Shown here: piece after piece, positions 34,060 through 46,503 of the stretch
How the letters are laid out: each line of letters opens with the position of its first letter
Position numbering within the stretch: the first letter of the stretch is position 1
Origin: Pachyseris speciosa
Lineage: Eukaryota > Cnidaria > Anthozoa > Scleractinia > Pachyseridae
Reading direction: 5' to 3'
NCBI GenBank assembly: GCA_016490735.1
Contig: JAEMWC010000020.1
Coordinates: forward strand, 1,081,001-1,145,000
DNA: 64,000 nucleotides
Position numbers and translations under genes: made by a program
Notes under the pieces: generated by a model
The model's database searches: none
Seen by the model: the letters and a program-made list of their open reading frames with translations, nothing else
What the model was told of the DNA's origin: nothing

Positions 34060-35362
34060 ACTACTTTGACTGATATACTGTGTTTTTGCTCTCAATACGA
34101 ATGTATTTCAAATCAATATCTAGCGTGTTGTTCTATTGGAGTTTATTTCTTTGTTAAGGGGACTTCGGTCTTATTATTTGGTATTCTCAATGTAACGAAG
34201 ACGATTGATTGCATCCTAATTTTCTGATACTTTGTGCTAAGCATTTCGTAGTTGTTGGAGCTTTCGTTGTCAATAAATGTATGTTTATTCAATTCAAATC
34301 AATTTCTGTATTGTTTTTGTATTCGCTGAGAAAAGGCAATAAAGTTTATGTTTGTCCGTCTCAAGAAACGTGTAATTCATATTAGTCGCTCCGAACGTCC
34401 ATTGTTGTTGTTGAATGGTAGAAGGTTCCCCATGGGCTTTTTTACTTTAGAGTTTGTATGTAAATATAGGGTTGAGAGAAGAGCTGAGATCCGTTTTGCA
34501 TAACGCGTGCGTGACTAACGGAGCGGAAAACGAAAAAAGTTAGCTAAGAATTTATTTTCTCTCTCACATCTCTGAGGGGTCAGATAGTATCGGGGTTTTC
34601 AGTATTGAGATAGACATGAGAGAACGCAGTTTTCGGTTAAAATTTCTGTCATGTGTGTGTTTTGGTTGTGTGAACGGAACTACCGCTTAATAAAAGAACA
34701 GTCAGAGCCAAGCGGTTTTTCGAATAGATGGATCAGTTTTGTTGCCACACAACAAATAAGTTCCTGTATTTTAATGCTTTCAACTAAGTTACAACATTAG
34801 CGCTTTATTTGACTTGCATGTTTGGAGCAATGTCTGAAAAAATATTGGTGACAGTTAGACTTTTTTTCTAGCGAAGCGATTGCTTGAACGATAGCGCTTT
34901 CGAAATCTACCCGCTTTTATTTTGAACACGTAATACATTCTACATGAACCAATCAGGGTTAAAAGAGATCGGGCAAGTTTGGGCAGGTCTATTGTTGCTA
35001 TTGAACTAGAGTGACGCTCATTAGTATGGAGGAAGGCATTTTTACCTAGACGCTTAATTAATATGCAGGAAGACACTTATTTTTATGCAGGAAGGCAGGG
35101 GAAGGCAGGGGAAGGCAAAAAAGGGGTTAATTTTGCTCAAGCCCTACTACTCTGGTTGGGCTGCAGTTTTTCAGAGATGACTTACTGAACTGAAAATGGT
35201 GTTTAAAGCTCCAGAGCCTGATTGGAAACACCTCACTGTTTGAAAGACTAGGAAGCCAACTATTTTGTTTGATGGTGGCCGGTCATTCCTGGAAGTAAGG
35301 TAGCCGATACCAGTTTTTCAAATCGATTCGGCACGTGTGTGATGTAGACCCTATGCAAAAAC

Positions 35363-35499
35363 GGCTGCCTTGAAATTATTCTTTTGTTCATATTCAAAAT
35401 AGCCTCACTAACCTCGTTCGAGATAACAAATTTTCATCTCAAAAACGAGGTTAGTGAGGCTATTTTGAATACGAACAAAAAAATAATTTCAAGGCAGCC
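35363..35499. mobile_element. 137-bp foldback MITE
   Basis: GGCTGCCTTGAAATTATTCT ... CTCACTAACCTCG is mirrored by CGAGGTTAGTGAG ... AATAATTTCAAGGCAGCC, giving nearly the whole element as one hairpin with a ~25-bp loop. It sits directly upstream of the LINE fragment. Confidence 0.75.
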
Positions 35500-38090
35500 A
35501 TTTTGGCACAGGGTGAAGGAACCTTTAAGTTTGTCTGACCATAGTCCAATAGTGACTTTAGTAGCCGTGATAAATTGCCTGAAAGTGATACTCTAACGCG
35601 ATTACCAAAACATTTTTTTCTGGGAAAATGATTCTTCACAAAAGTTCGGTGATGCGCTGCGGTCTCGTAATATACAAACGTTAATACGAGAGTATCAACA
35701 TGACAACAGTCCAGCCAATGATGTCAACATCTCTCTTGAAAATGGAAAAAACATTCTTATTGCAACTGCCAAACGTTCCTTAAAGATTAAGATCGTTAAA
35801 AAACGTAAACGGGTCGAGCCATCTTCAAACAAAAAATTGTTTGATGCAGAATGTCGCTTTAAAAGACATGAATTAAGAAAATTAGCAAACCAAAAACACA
35901 GTGATCCCTCGAATACCGCTCTGCGTGAAGAATATCATATTGTCTTAAAACAATACAAGAAATTGTTGAACGACAAGAGAAGTGAGTACTACCGCACAAT
36001 TGAAAGATTTCGGAGCTAGAGGAGTCCGTAGTCAATTCCAATAAATAACAATTTTGGAAATGCTTAAAATCAATTCGACGACTCTGTGAAATTTAAACAC
36101 ATTCCAGAAGTTTCAGAAGAAAGTTGGCTGTCTCATTTCCAGTCACTTCATTCAAATGAATCCCTTAACTCCTATCAACAGAACATTGTTAGAGAGTTAC
36201 GTGAACAAGAAAATAGCAACATGCAACCACTCCCTTTGGACTCCCTTATTACCGAAATTGAAATACGCACAGCAGTGAAGAAATAAAGAATAAGAAATCT
36301 CCTTTTTCAGACAGAATCCAAAACGAAATGATTAAAGCCAGCTTAAACGAAATGATGCCCGCCTATCAGAAACTTTTTAACACTATTCTAAATTTAGGTG
36401 TGATGCCTAAAAATTGGTGCGGTGGTCTTATTACGCCAGTAGATAAATCTGGCAAACAAAGTGATCCGTCCTATTATCGCGGGATCCGTGTTTCCAGTTG
36501 TCTGGGGAAACTGTTCTGTTCTGGTTTAAACCAGAGACTTCTCGAATATGTCAACTCACTAAACATACTTCACAAATCTCAAATTGGTTTCTTACCAAAA
36601 AGCCGAACAGCAGACCACGTTCTTACATTAAGAACATTAATACATAAGTATGTTAATTGCCACCACGAAAAAGTCTATGCCTGTTTCGTAGATTTTAGGA
36701 AAGCTTTTGATTTTGTCTGGCACGATGGACACCTTTATAAGATGTTGCAAATTAATGTCGACGGAAACTTTTATAAGTTGATCAAAAGCCTATACTCCAA
36801 TTCTATTTGCTCCATAAAGATTGGTATAATAACCAGACAAGATCATTTCAGTACGCAAGAGGTGTTCGCCAAGGATGTATTTTCAGTCCTTTACTCTTTA
36901 ATCTGTACATTAACGACTTACCGTTCTCATTTAGACACTGTCAGATCCTTTTGTGTTACCAAACGGAACTAAATTAAATTCTCTTCTATATGCAGATGAT
37001 TTAATTATACTATCACGATCACGAATAGGTTTGCAAAATTGTCTCAATACGTTATCATCATATTGCAAATCGTGGATATTAAATATCAATCCTAAAAAGA
37101 CCGAGGTTATGGTGTTTCAACGGCGAGCAAAGAAAGATGACCATAAGTTTCATATAGGAAATGAAAACATTGATATTGTCCAAAATTATACGTACTTAGG
37201 GACTCGCCTTTCTTCTACCGGAAACTTTACCATGTCGCTAGATCACTTAAGGAAAAAGGCTCTTCATGCTTTTTAGCCTACGTCGACATATAGATTTTCA
37301 AAAGTAGCTTTTACTCCAATCTCATAAACATTTATCATTACTATGATCTCCCTGACTTCGATCATAGGGAATTAGATAACACTATGATTAAGCATCATTT
37401 GGACGCCATGAAAAAGAAATATATCGATCATTGGAAACATACCCTTCAGCATTCCAAAAAAACTAGAATTTTATAGCAATTTCAAAAACAACTATGTACC
37501 CTCAATTTATTTAGATATAACCAGAATGAGAATTGGTAATCATAAACCTAAAATTGAAACCGTTAGGTATGATATTTTCAGTATGCTACTGATATTCATA
37601 GTTATAATACCAGATGTGCCACTAATAAAAAATTTTTATAAGCCGTGCACATGAAAAACAATTGGAAAACAATCTGTATCTTCAATTGTAGTTGACCTTT
37701 GGCAATATCTTCCAACTAGCTTGAAAAATCTTAGCACTCTTACCTTTCCTGGCAAATTAAAAGAATTTCTTCTTAAAACTCAATCCAGTAAGTAAAATCA
37801 TGCCAACGACTGCCTATATATGTGCTTATTTTTTCGTCTTAGTTTTAAAATGTGTGTATCTGTTGTTGTTTCTGTGTCGTTGTTGTCGTACCTGCTACAA
37901 TTTGTTTAATTAACTTTCCTTAGCGAGGGGCTAACTAAAAAACTTAAGTTTATTTAGCCCCTAGACACCTTTAAATGGTAATAGTTTAGCTTTTCTTTTC
38001 CCCTTTTTACAGATCTAAATTCCTTTGAAAAATGTAATGCTAATTGTAAGAAAAAGTGTAAATAATAAAGATTCTTGTTGTTGTTGTTCC
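35500..38090 (+). mobile_element. APE-type LINE (jockey/CR1/L2-like), 5'-truncated, broken
   Basis: It starts inside the endonuclease with the conserved SDHSPIV motif (about 35538-35558). The reverse transcriptase follows in several frames: KNWCGGLITPVDKSGKQSDP, RGIRVSSCLGKLFCSGLNQR, CFVDFRKAFDFVWHD, then after a frameshift LLYADDLIILSRS (catalytic YADD near 36992). Stops occur at about 36019 and 36286 and a shift at about 36860. The 3' end is a TTGTTGTTGTT tail at 38067-38088. Inactive. Confidence 0.8.
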
Positions 38091-38506
38091 CTAGATGTGA
38101 AAGACTTCTTATTTACTGGATGCTTAATGAGAAATCAACCTGAGAAATAAACATTTGTTTTAGAAATACTATACAATATACATTACTAGAGGTATAATTA
38201 ATCAACATAACATGTTTTGTTAATTGCACTAAAATCCAGTACACCATAGTACTTTAACATGAGTTACTGTAAATTGAAACCGGTTGGTACGATAATATCC
38301 CTAGATGTGAAAGACTTTGCAGTCTTTGCGATATGAATGAGATTGAAGATGAAACCCATGCTTTCTATTTCGTTGTCCAAAGTATTCATTAATTACAAAT
38401 GCCTTTTATGATGAAATAGTTAATAGAATACCGATTAAGCTGTTACCATTTGCTAATTTACTTGTTGAATTAATGAACCGTGATGATAATATTATTAACA
38501 TGCAAA
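38091..38506 (+). mobile_element. Fragments of a second LINE 3' region and a dispersed repeat
   Basis: 38108-38265 matches the repeat at about 10545-10720 (CCAGTACACCATAGTACTTT in both). The following CGATATGAATGAGATTGAAG reads as LINE C-terminal code (CDMNEIEDETHAFYF). The phrase CCCTAGATGTGAAAGACT occurs on both sides of the repeat (38090-38107 and 38305-38322), possibly an insertion footprint. Confidence 0.45.
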
Positions 38507-39578
38507 GCATTTTATATAGACTTGACGTTTCGTATGCTAGGCAACATACATTTTCAAAAGTGACCGTTACAATTTTTGAAAACTGTTTATATACTTTTAA
38601 TACAGGGGTCTGGAACCGAGATTAAGAAAAACTATCTTAACAGTAAATATGTAAAAGGATACACCTTATTAATAACGCAACAGCTTCTCACTACTAATGT
38701 TTACATTAAAAGCTGGCTTAAGTTCTTGCATAAATCAGGTTTCCTTAATTTTGCAATGATAATCGGTTTTGCCCGACGCTAAAATGTCCAAATGATCCCA
38801 TTTGATGTTGTGTCCAATGGTTTTAACGTGGTCAGCAATAGCTGATGTGTGGTCATTTTTAACGAGGGCCTTGAAATGTTCAGTTTTCCTGTCATGAAGT
38901 CTTCTTTTTGTCTTACCGATGTAAAAATCAGTTCAGTCCCGGCAACCGGCCTTATAACTGAAATGACTTTAGACTTCTGAGAGCGGTTTAACTGAGCGGT
39001 CCTTGTAAGGAAAGAAAGACTTGATGCGGAGAGTGTTCTGAAAAACTATCTTAAGGTTGACGCAGGAGTAGAAATTGTAAACACAGGATCTCAGGCGTTT
39101 AGCGATTTGGTTGCTCTGTAGACCTAAGTAAGGTAACAGGATGATTATATCTTTCTTAGGAACTGTCAAGACAGGGTTGTTAGGCTTGTTTCTGTTTCTG
39201 TTCAAAACATCGTTAATGTTGTAGGTAATTATACCTTGAGGGTAACCATTTTGTAGAAGAAGTTTCCAGAGATCATTGAGAGCAGATTGCAATAAAGAAG
39301 GCGTGGAGCAAATTCGATAACAACGATAAGTGGGCGTACGAATGAGATTAATTTTGTATTTGCGCGGTGTGAACGAATCCCATTTGGTGGAGAGGCCAGT
39401 GAATGTCTTCTTCCGATAAATGGATGTCTTGAAGGTGTTGTTCTGGCAGCGTTTGACAAGAATGTCTAAAAATCGCATCGCTAAATATCGGTTTCCTACA
39501 AAACTGCAAGTTGTTCCACATCTTTCCTACGTTTCTCAACTTCAAGCTAAGCAAAGATGAGTTTCACGAAACAAGAGC

Positions 39579-41277
39579 ATGTCGCCGTTTCAAGCTGGAT
39601 TTGTTGAATTACGAGTTGACCCAGAAGGTTTCTGTTCGCCGCAAGTTGCAGAGGTCTTTGAGTCAGCACCGGCGTCGTTACTTGAGTCAAATTTATCACC
39701 GCTTGATTACAACCACGTATGCTCTACTATTGAAAACAAAGCTATGAAGATCAAAGAGCGCAATTCACGCAAGCTTGACAAGAAATTCAATAATCTGAAG
39801 CGTAAATTCTCATGGCGTCTTGACCGAGACCGAAAAGAATGTTTTGGCACGTGGTTTACGTTACTGCTTGCCTCCAAACGACATTGACAGATATGAAGTT
39901 AAATGCTCTTTTGAGTTGCTTTATCGTGATCTTGCTAAATTAGAATTACCTTTAACTACCGAAAACCAAGATCGGCTAAGAAGTCAACTGAAGAATATCT
40001 CCTACAGCTACATTTATTCATATGACTATTCTAAGCAGAACAACATTCTTAGCAAAGATGAGTGGAGAGCCTTGTCAGATTTACGCAGTGATAACAGCAT
40101 CATCATTACGAAACCAGACAAAGGGAATGGCGTTGTCATAGTTAACAGGCTCGATTATCTCAGCAAAATGAAGCAATTGATTTCCGATAATTCTAAACTC
40201 AATCAATTAAAGAACAATCCAACTAAATCTAGAGAAGACAGCCTCTCTATCTATCTCCGCAAACTTAGAAATGATAAACTTATTGATGGCGCGACATTCC
40301 ACAAGATTTTACCCAGCGGATCGTCTCCTCGTATTTTGTACGGCCTGCCAAAAGTTCACAAGGTCGGCTGCCCGTTCCGCCCGATTGTTTCATCCGTTAA
40401 CACCTATAACTACAATCTTGTTTCTTACCTTGTGGGTATAATTCAGCCGATTTCCACCAACCAACACACAGTTAAGGACTCTTTTAGTTTTGCGATCTGG
40501 GCCAAAGATTACAATCATAGCAATGGAATAATGTGCTCTTTGAATGTCAGTTCACTATTTACAAATGTGCCACTTGATGAAACAATACGTATTTGTCTCG
40601 ACAAGCTCTATTCTCTACCTGATCCTCCTGCATTACCTTGTGCTGTTTTACAAAAGTTGTTAGAGTTTGCCACTAAGAAAAGCTACTTTATTTTTGATGG
40701 CCAATACTACGACCAAATTGATGGTGTAGCCATGGGTTCACCATTAGGCCCAGTTTTGGCTCACATTTTCATGTGTCACTTTGAAGAAAGATGGGTCATG
40801 AGCGGTAAAGTTTGTCCTTTCCTATGGTATAGGTACGTCGATGACACCTTTACCATGTTTGACAATAAAGACACTGCGAATGAGTTTTTACAGTATTTGA
40901 ACAGTCGTCACAACAGCATCAAATTCACTATTGAATTTGAACAGAACAACGAGATTCCATTTTTAGACATTCTTGTCAAACGCTGCCAGAACAACACCTT
41001 CAAGACATCCATTTATCGGAAGAAGACATTCACTGGCCTCTACACCAATTGGGATTCGTTCACACCGTGCAAATACAAAATTAATCTCATTCGTACGCCC
41101 ACTTATCGTTGTTATCGAATTTGCTCCACGCCTTCTTTATTGCAATCTGCTCTCAATGATCTCTGGAAACTTCTTCTACAAAATGGTTACCCTCAAGGTA
41201 TAATTATCTACAACATTAACGATGTTTTGTACAGAAACAGAAATAAGCCTAACAGCCCTGTCTTGACAAGTTCCTAA
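39579..41277 (+). pseudogene. Penelope-like reverse transcriptase ORF, frameshifted
   Basis: RT motifs are as listed for the element. Residues 339-342 of the main frame are YVDD. The N-terminal portion is in another frame (junction near 39815, between KRKFSWRL and TETEKNVLARGLRYCLPP), and the C-terminus is lost by a one-base insertion near 41270 followed by AAATAAATAAATAA. Catalytic residues are intact, but the ORF is broken at both ends. Confidence 0.8.
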
Positions 41278-41395
41278 GAAATAAATAAATAATCATCCTG
41301 TTACCTTACTCAGCTTACTTAGGTCTACAGAGCAACCAAATCGCTAAACGCCTGAGATCCTGTGTTTACAATTTCTACTCCTGCGTCAACCTTAA

Positions 41396-42408
41396 CCCTT
41401 TGACTACCAATTTATTGCATTTTTTTTTTAGTAAATTTTAGTGATAATTAGTCTGGAGGACTAATCTTCTCCATTTAAGAAGTTGCGATGGAAATAACAG
41501 CGGGCTTGTGTCACTGTGGGCTCACTCTAAAGGTGTGACGTCACGCACATTAGCGGCTGTTGTTCGTTTACCGAGTTAACAAGCTTGATTGTGGTACATT
41601 TGCCGCTTTATGAGTTTTTTCGAGCCATTTTCCTCCACAAAGGCCCCCAGGCTGGCATCCTTAAGCTGGAATGTGGGTAAAGGCAAGCCTTTGAAAGAAG
41701 CCAGAGGTGAGAGACGTTTTCTTGCTGAATGAGACGCTAAATCTGCTTCGTAGCCAATATGGCGGTGGATGGCCGAAGCTGTCTCTCTGCAAACTTTGTG
41801 GAAGGATTCTAGGGCCTACCAAGGCAATTTGGGCTAGTTTTGACTGGTAAAAAGTTCAATCGACGTCATATTTTCCTGGTAGTACTGGGTGGCCCGACAC
41901 TTACAAAAATACTTGGAAATAGGAAATGGAAGGGTTCTATGTTCCTGGAATAGTTGACTTTCCCAGAATTCTTTTGGGCGTGAACAAGACAACTTGAAAT
42001 ACGCGAGATTGGCTCCAATAAAATGGCTAAAGCGTGGCTTGTGGAAGAAGTGAGAGGAAAATTTCCCTCCAGATGCCAAGATCTGGCTTTAAGGTTTGCT
42101 GTAAATGTAGAATTTTTGATTTTTGGGCAATGTTTTTTGTTAAAAAGTTGACCACAAAATGTGTAATTTTTGGTGTTGTTCTTTGGTCAAAAGACTAGCA
42201 TTTTGGGCTTTGCTGCCAAAAAAAAACTGTGCCATGCAGCGGAATTAGGGTATTGTTGTCGGTTTTTTGGATTTGATAATGGCAAAAAAGCATCGTTTAG
42301 TGCTATTTACACATTATTATGTCTTTGTGACAAAATTTAAACAAGAAATAAATCATAAAAGCAAAGGCGGTATATTTACGCAAATATGCGTATTTGGTAG
42401 TCAAAGGG
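41396..42408. mobile_element. 1013-bp piggyBac-like MITE inside the Penelope element
   Basis: Termini CCCTTTGACTACCAA / TTGGTAGTCAAAGGG are inverted and flanked by TTAA on both sides (41392-41395, 42409-42412). TTAA duplications with CCC..GGG ends are typical of piggyBac-type transposition. The inverted copy of the host element (about 39045-39060) has the uninterrupted AACCTTAAG, i.e. the empty site in the same locus. No transposase is encoded. Confidence 0.9.
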
Positions 42409-43407
42409 TTAAGACAGTTTTTTCAGAACACCCTCCGCATCAAGTCTTTCTTTCCTTACAAGGACCGCTTAAACCGCTCTCAGAAGTCTAAAGTCATTTC
42501 AGTTATAAGGCCGGTTGCCGGGACTGCAACTGATTTTTACATCGGTAAGACAAAAAGAAGACTTCATTACAGGAAAACTGAACATTTCAAGGCCCTCGCT
42601 AAAAATGACCACACATCAGCTATTGCTGACCACGTTAAAACCACTGGACACAACATCAAGGGGATCATTTTGGACATTTTAGCGTCGGGCAAAACCGATT
42701 ATCATTGCAAAATTAAGGAAACCTTATTTATCTAAGAACTTAAGCCAGCTTTTAATGTAAACATTAGTAGTGAGAAGCTGTTGCTTTATTAATAAGGTGT
42801 ATCCTTTTACATATTTTACTGTTAAGATAGTTTTTCTTATCTCGGTTCCAGACCCCTGTATTAAAAGTATATAAACAGTTTTCAAAAATTGTAACGTTCA
42901 CTTTTGAAAATGTATGTTGCCTAGCATACGAAACGTCAAGTCTATATAAAATGCGTTGGTTTACCATGTTTATCTCTGCTGTTTGTGTTTTACTTTTAAT
43001 CAAGCTACGATGGCCTAACAATAAGAGTTTATGCAGTTTGTTAAGTTTATTTCGCGTGTTTTGATTTACGCAACAGTCTGTTGTCAAACTAGTTTAATTC
43101 TTGTTACCTGCTTTCGCAATACTGTAATGGTTTACGGTCATGCAAATAAAGCTTGTTGTATTTCCGACATTTGGCGTTTGTTGGTATCGATATCTATGAT
43201 ATCGGTATCGAACCTGGGGGTATGATACTCCAATTGCTGACGTCATTGTTTACATTTTGCCTCGTTAGCAGCTACGAACAAATCGACACCATGAACTAAA
43301 ACGAGAATATCATTTTTGGTAATCAGTGTGTGAATATTAGTCCGATATGTTGCTTATTGTCTGAGAAATTGTCTTTTAAAACCCGTGACATTTACAAGGA
43401 ATTGTAC

Positions 43408-43462
43408 AACCTCGTTCCCAGGGTCTCTCCTCTTCCCGCGGAGAGACCCTGGGAACGAGGTT
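43408..43462. repeat. Perfect 22-bp-arm hairpin
   Basis: AACCTCGTTCCCAGGGTCTCTC pairs perfectly with GAGAGACCCTGGGAACGAGGTT around an 11-base loop. It is probably a tiny MITE; I recall similar CCTCGTTCCCAGGGTCTC sequences as frequent in coral genomes. Confidence 0.75.
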
Positions 43463-45728
43463 GGGAATTGTATGGCTGGGTGGCAAGAGTTGTCACCCGG
43501 CCATACATTCTTCGTAAAATCTTTACAACCATTCAACCTGTCACATTCAAATTTTCGGCAAATACTAAGTTTTCCGAGTGCTTTCTAGTTCTGGTGTGGA
43601 CTTATCTGTAGCTTGTTTTGCCATTTATCCTTATGTACGCTAATGAAGCAAAACAGGTAAACAAAGATGCTCTTATGGTCTCGTATCAAAACTTCAAACA
43701 CAAACAGAGAGGATGTTGATCTGGAACAGACCCTAGTGGAATCATTGTACTATTAAAAATATGGCGCTTCATTGAATAAAATAATTTCCTCAAATACAGC
43801 CGAGGGTATGGAATATACACGCCTTTTCTTACCCCCTCCCCCAACCCCTAAAAAAAGGACCTTCACTTTACTTTGCGCTGTGCGCGAGAGTTGCTCGTCA
43901 GAGCGTAACCAATCCCAAGTGATTAGAAAAGATAGGGGTCTAAATTCCAGAAAAAATAATTACAGTTACAGCAACAAGACTGAATGTGATTTTGTGAGCT
44001 CTGTTTCGCCTGACCCACTTCCAGCCTTAAAAAGCCATATTTTTAATTTCCCTTAATTGATGCTGATGATTGCTACCTGTTTCTTAAATGGAAACTCTGT
44101 GCGGTTACTTTTCTTTGGCGGTAAAACAAGGCGTGACTCCCTTGGTGCGCTTTGTGCATGCGCACAAAAGGGAGAGATCAATTGCACGTGATTAATTTTT
44201 CATCTCTTCGTTACAACAATCATAGACATGTGTATAGACGAGGCGTATTTAGTTTTGTTCGCGGACTAAATTATTCAAAATTCTTCCGAGCGAAAGAATC
44301 TTGCCGCGCAACTAACCTAAGAAAATGGTTCCTAATGATGCTTCGAACGATCATCTTTCTCTGCCACTGTTTTTGGAGACTAGGAGAAGAAGGTTTAAAG
44401 TGACGAGGAACTGAAAGCAGTCATCATTCACTTGGGTAAGCATGAATTCCTTTGCAGTTTTGCACAGTACATTATACCAACAAGACAAGCAGGTGGTGCA
44501 ATTAGGAAAAGTTTTATCTGTCCTCCGTTCTAAAATTTCTCAAGAGTTTTGCGCTTAACATGATCTAGCGTAATCAAATGTTTTCAGTGGACGATTTTTT
44601 CGTATTTAAAGTGCTGTTTGCGAACTTTGATACGAGAAATTGTGATCAATGTCTTTAAAATCCAAATTCATTAGGTTTTGAGGGGTAGCGTCGTTTTGCA
44701 CCCAACGTATTTTGCTATCTTTGCATCACTTCCTAAATTACTAAAGTACTTTCGACTGTATCTGGAATTCAAAAATTTTAAAATACGCCTTTGGTTTTTG
44801 TAAACCCTTTAAGCAGTGTAAATGGTTTCATTTTCTTTTTAAATACAATCATATCAAACAAACAGAATATCACATTCATATTTAACGTTCTCTTGTTTAG
44901 AGAATATTAGTGGGCCATCTGTCTTCGATCGACTAACAAGCGCAAGCCAGAGCTATGAAAAAACGTTTAATCTTCGTCTTTAGTTGCAAACTTCTGTCGA
45001 TGTTAAAATACTGGCATTTTCCTGCAACTAAGATTCAGGGTAATTTTGATCCCAACGCGGAATAAGGAAATATTGCAGTGTTTTAAATCTGATTATAGAT
45101 CAAAGATTAAGCGAATCGTTATCCAGACTTACTGGTTAGTGTGTTTTAAGTTGCAACTTATTTTCGTGCATTTAAGGTTAAAAATTTTCCACAGAAGTTA
45201 AAATACTTAATAGTGGGTGAAAGAATTCATTATTTCGGGCAAAAGATGACGAATCCAAAAGACAACAGAAGCAAGTTTTGTTGCAGATAATCGCTACTTT
45301 AAACTTATTTTCCAATCCCAAACCGCTCTATTTTTTTGGCAAAATTATTTACACGTGTTATCTCAGATTTTTCGAGAAAAAATTATTTCAACCACGTCTT
45401 AATTTGTGCTGGAGGCCAATTGTTACATTTCTACGACCTGCGTACAAGAACCGTCTTCGATTGGTTTACCTTAGCTGAATTTTTATTGCAAATATAAATA
45501 AATTTTCAATAACTTCGATGCAATTCCACCGCGAAGAACTAAAACTGGAAAATTCAGAAAATAATAAGCGAGCTGTTATTTTTTCCAAGGCGATTTTCAA
45601 GCGCTGTATTTCGTGGGAATTAAATAACCGAATGTGTATACACTTTGATCTGAATGAGCAGCTATCACGATAATTTTCTTAAAAAGATATTTGAATAGAA
45701 ACAAAGGTCTATACACCTATTCGGCTTT

Positions 45729-45730
<2 letters not shown>

Positions 45731-45760
<30 letters not shown>
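45731..45760. repeat. (GT)15 microsatellite
   Basis: Uninterrupted GT dinucleotides about 0.75 kb upstream of the dystroglycan-like gene. Confidence 0.95.
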
Positions 45761-45762
<2 letters not shown>

Positions 45763-46503
45763 CAAAATAAAACGTATTTTGAAGCCGCAGAGTAGTGTGA
45801 GTCGTTTAAGGCTTAAAAAAAACTACAAAGACATTAAAACAAATCTTGGAGTTGTGGTTTCAACCCAGCTATCAATTGAGTTTTTGTATTGTTCGAGCTT
45901 GAATCATGTTTAGGTTGTGCTGTGTACAGTAAAAATACGACAATTCTCACAATGAAGAGTTTATATAACAGAGGATTTGTGGAAGCTAAGTATTCAATGT
46001 AGTATCTATTTGTAGCATTATAACATACAACAACAATGATCGGTTAAAATTGCCCTGTATTGTATTATTTTTTCTTGAAATAAAGATGACTTGGCTTATT
46101 TGTCACCACAAAGCGGAAAAGATTTAAGCGCCAATGTTTTGATTACCAGACAAAAGCTAAAACAAAATACTTTGATATCGTTTTATTATACCTTTCGTTT
46201 GTAGCGTGTTTTCTTTGCATAACAGCCTACACATTCATTTCTCGTCACGTGTCGAGTAAACGTGTTTGACTTGACTATGTACGCGAGAACTGCTGATTGC
46301 CTCGTTCCTCCTTAGGTGTAACGCTTGTCAAGATGCGGCATGATTCGTAACTAGGGGTACACAGCAGAGCTTCAGTTGGCCAAAAATTAGCTCCCATGAA
46401 GAAGAGAAGTTTCTTCTCCAATGTCAAAAGCACTAGCGGTTCTGAAGTTGTTTTTCTCGCTGGTCTCGATAAACTCTACCGAGAGCCCGTCTTCCGTTAA
46501 CAG

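Larger units (their letters stand above)
30547..35151. mobile_element. 4.6-kb near-perfect palindromic element with ORFs
   Basis: The left arm 30547-32649 is almost identical to the reverse complement of the right arm 33050-35151; I see about one substitution and a one-base indel. A 400-bp unique spacer lies between (32650-33049). The ends read AGTAGTAGGGCTTGAGCAAA / TTTGCTCAAGCCCTACTACT. CTGGTT sits directly outside both ends (30541-30546 and 35152-35157), consistent with a 6-bp (perhaps 7-bp) target duplication. Each arm carries the same small ORFs transcribed outward from the centre. No transposase is seen, so it is non-autonomous or of unknown type. A foldback assembly artefact is possible, but the flanking direct repeat and the unique spacer argue for a real insertion. 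Confidence 0.75.
38507..42954 (+). mobile_element. Penelope-like element with inverted truncated copy
   Basis: The main copy runs on the plus strand. The N-terminal part (39579 on, PQVAEVFESAPAS..) shifts frame near 39815 into a 485-residue RT frame with KPDKGNGVV, LPKVHKVGCPFRPIVSS, SLFTNVPLDETI, GVAMGSPLGPVLAHIFM and the catalytic YVDD at 40834-40845. After a frameshift at 41270 and a MITE, a GIY-YIG-type endonuclease region follows (FYIGKTKRRLHYRKTEHF, about 42530-42735). 38507-39473 is an inverted, 5'-truncated copy of 40959-42954 minus the MITE. RT plus GIY-YIG with inverted partial copies is the hallmark of Penelope-like elements. The inverted copy lacks the frameshift (..PVLTVPKKDIIILLPYLGL), so that lesion is specific to the main copy. 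Confidence 0.88.
42955..46420. other. Intergenic, no gene supported
   Basis: Holds the hairpin at 43408 and a (GT)15 tract at 45731-45760. The rest is AT-rich with short frames. The 5' end and promoter of the dystroglycan-like gene may lie in its last kilobase, but no convincing first exon was found. Confidence 0.35.
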
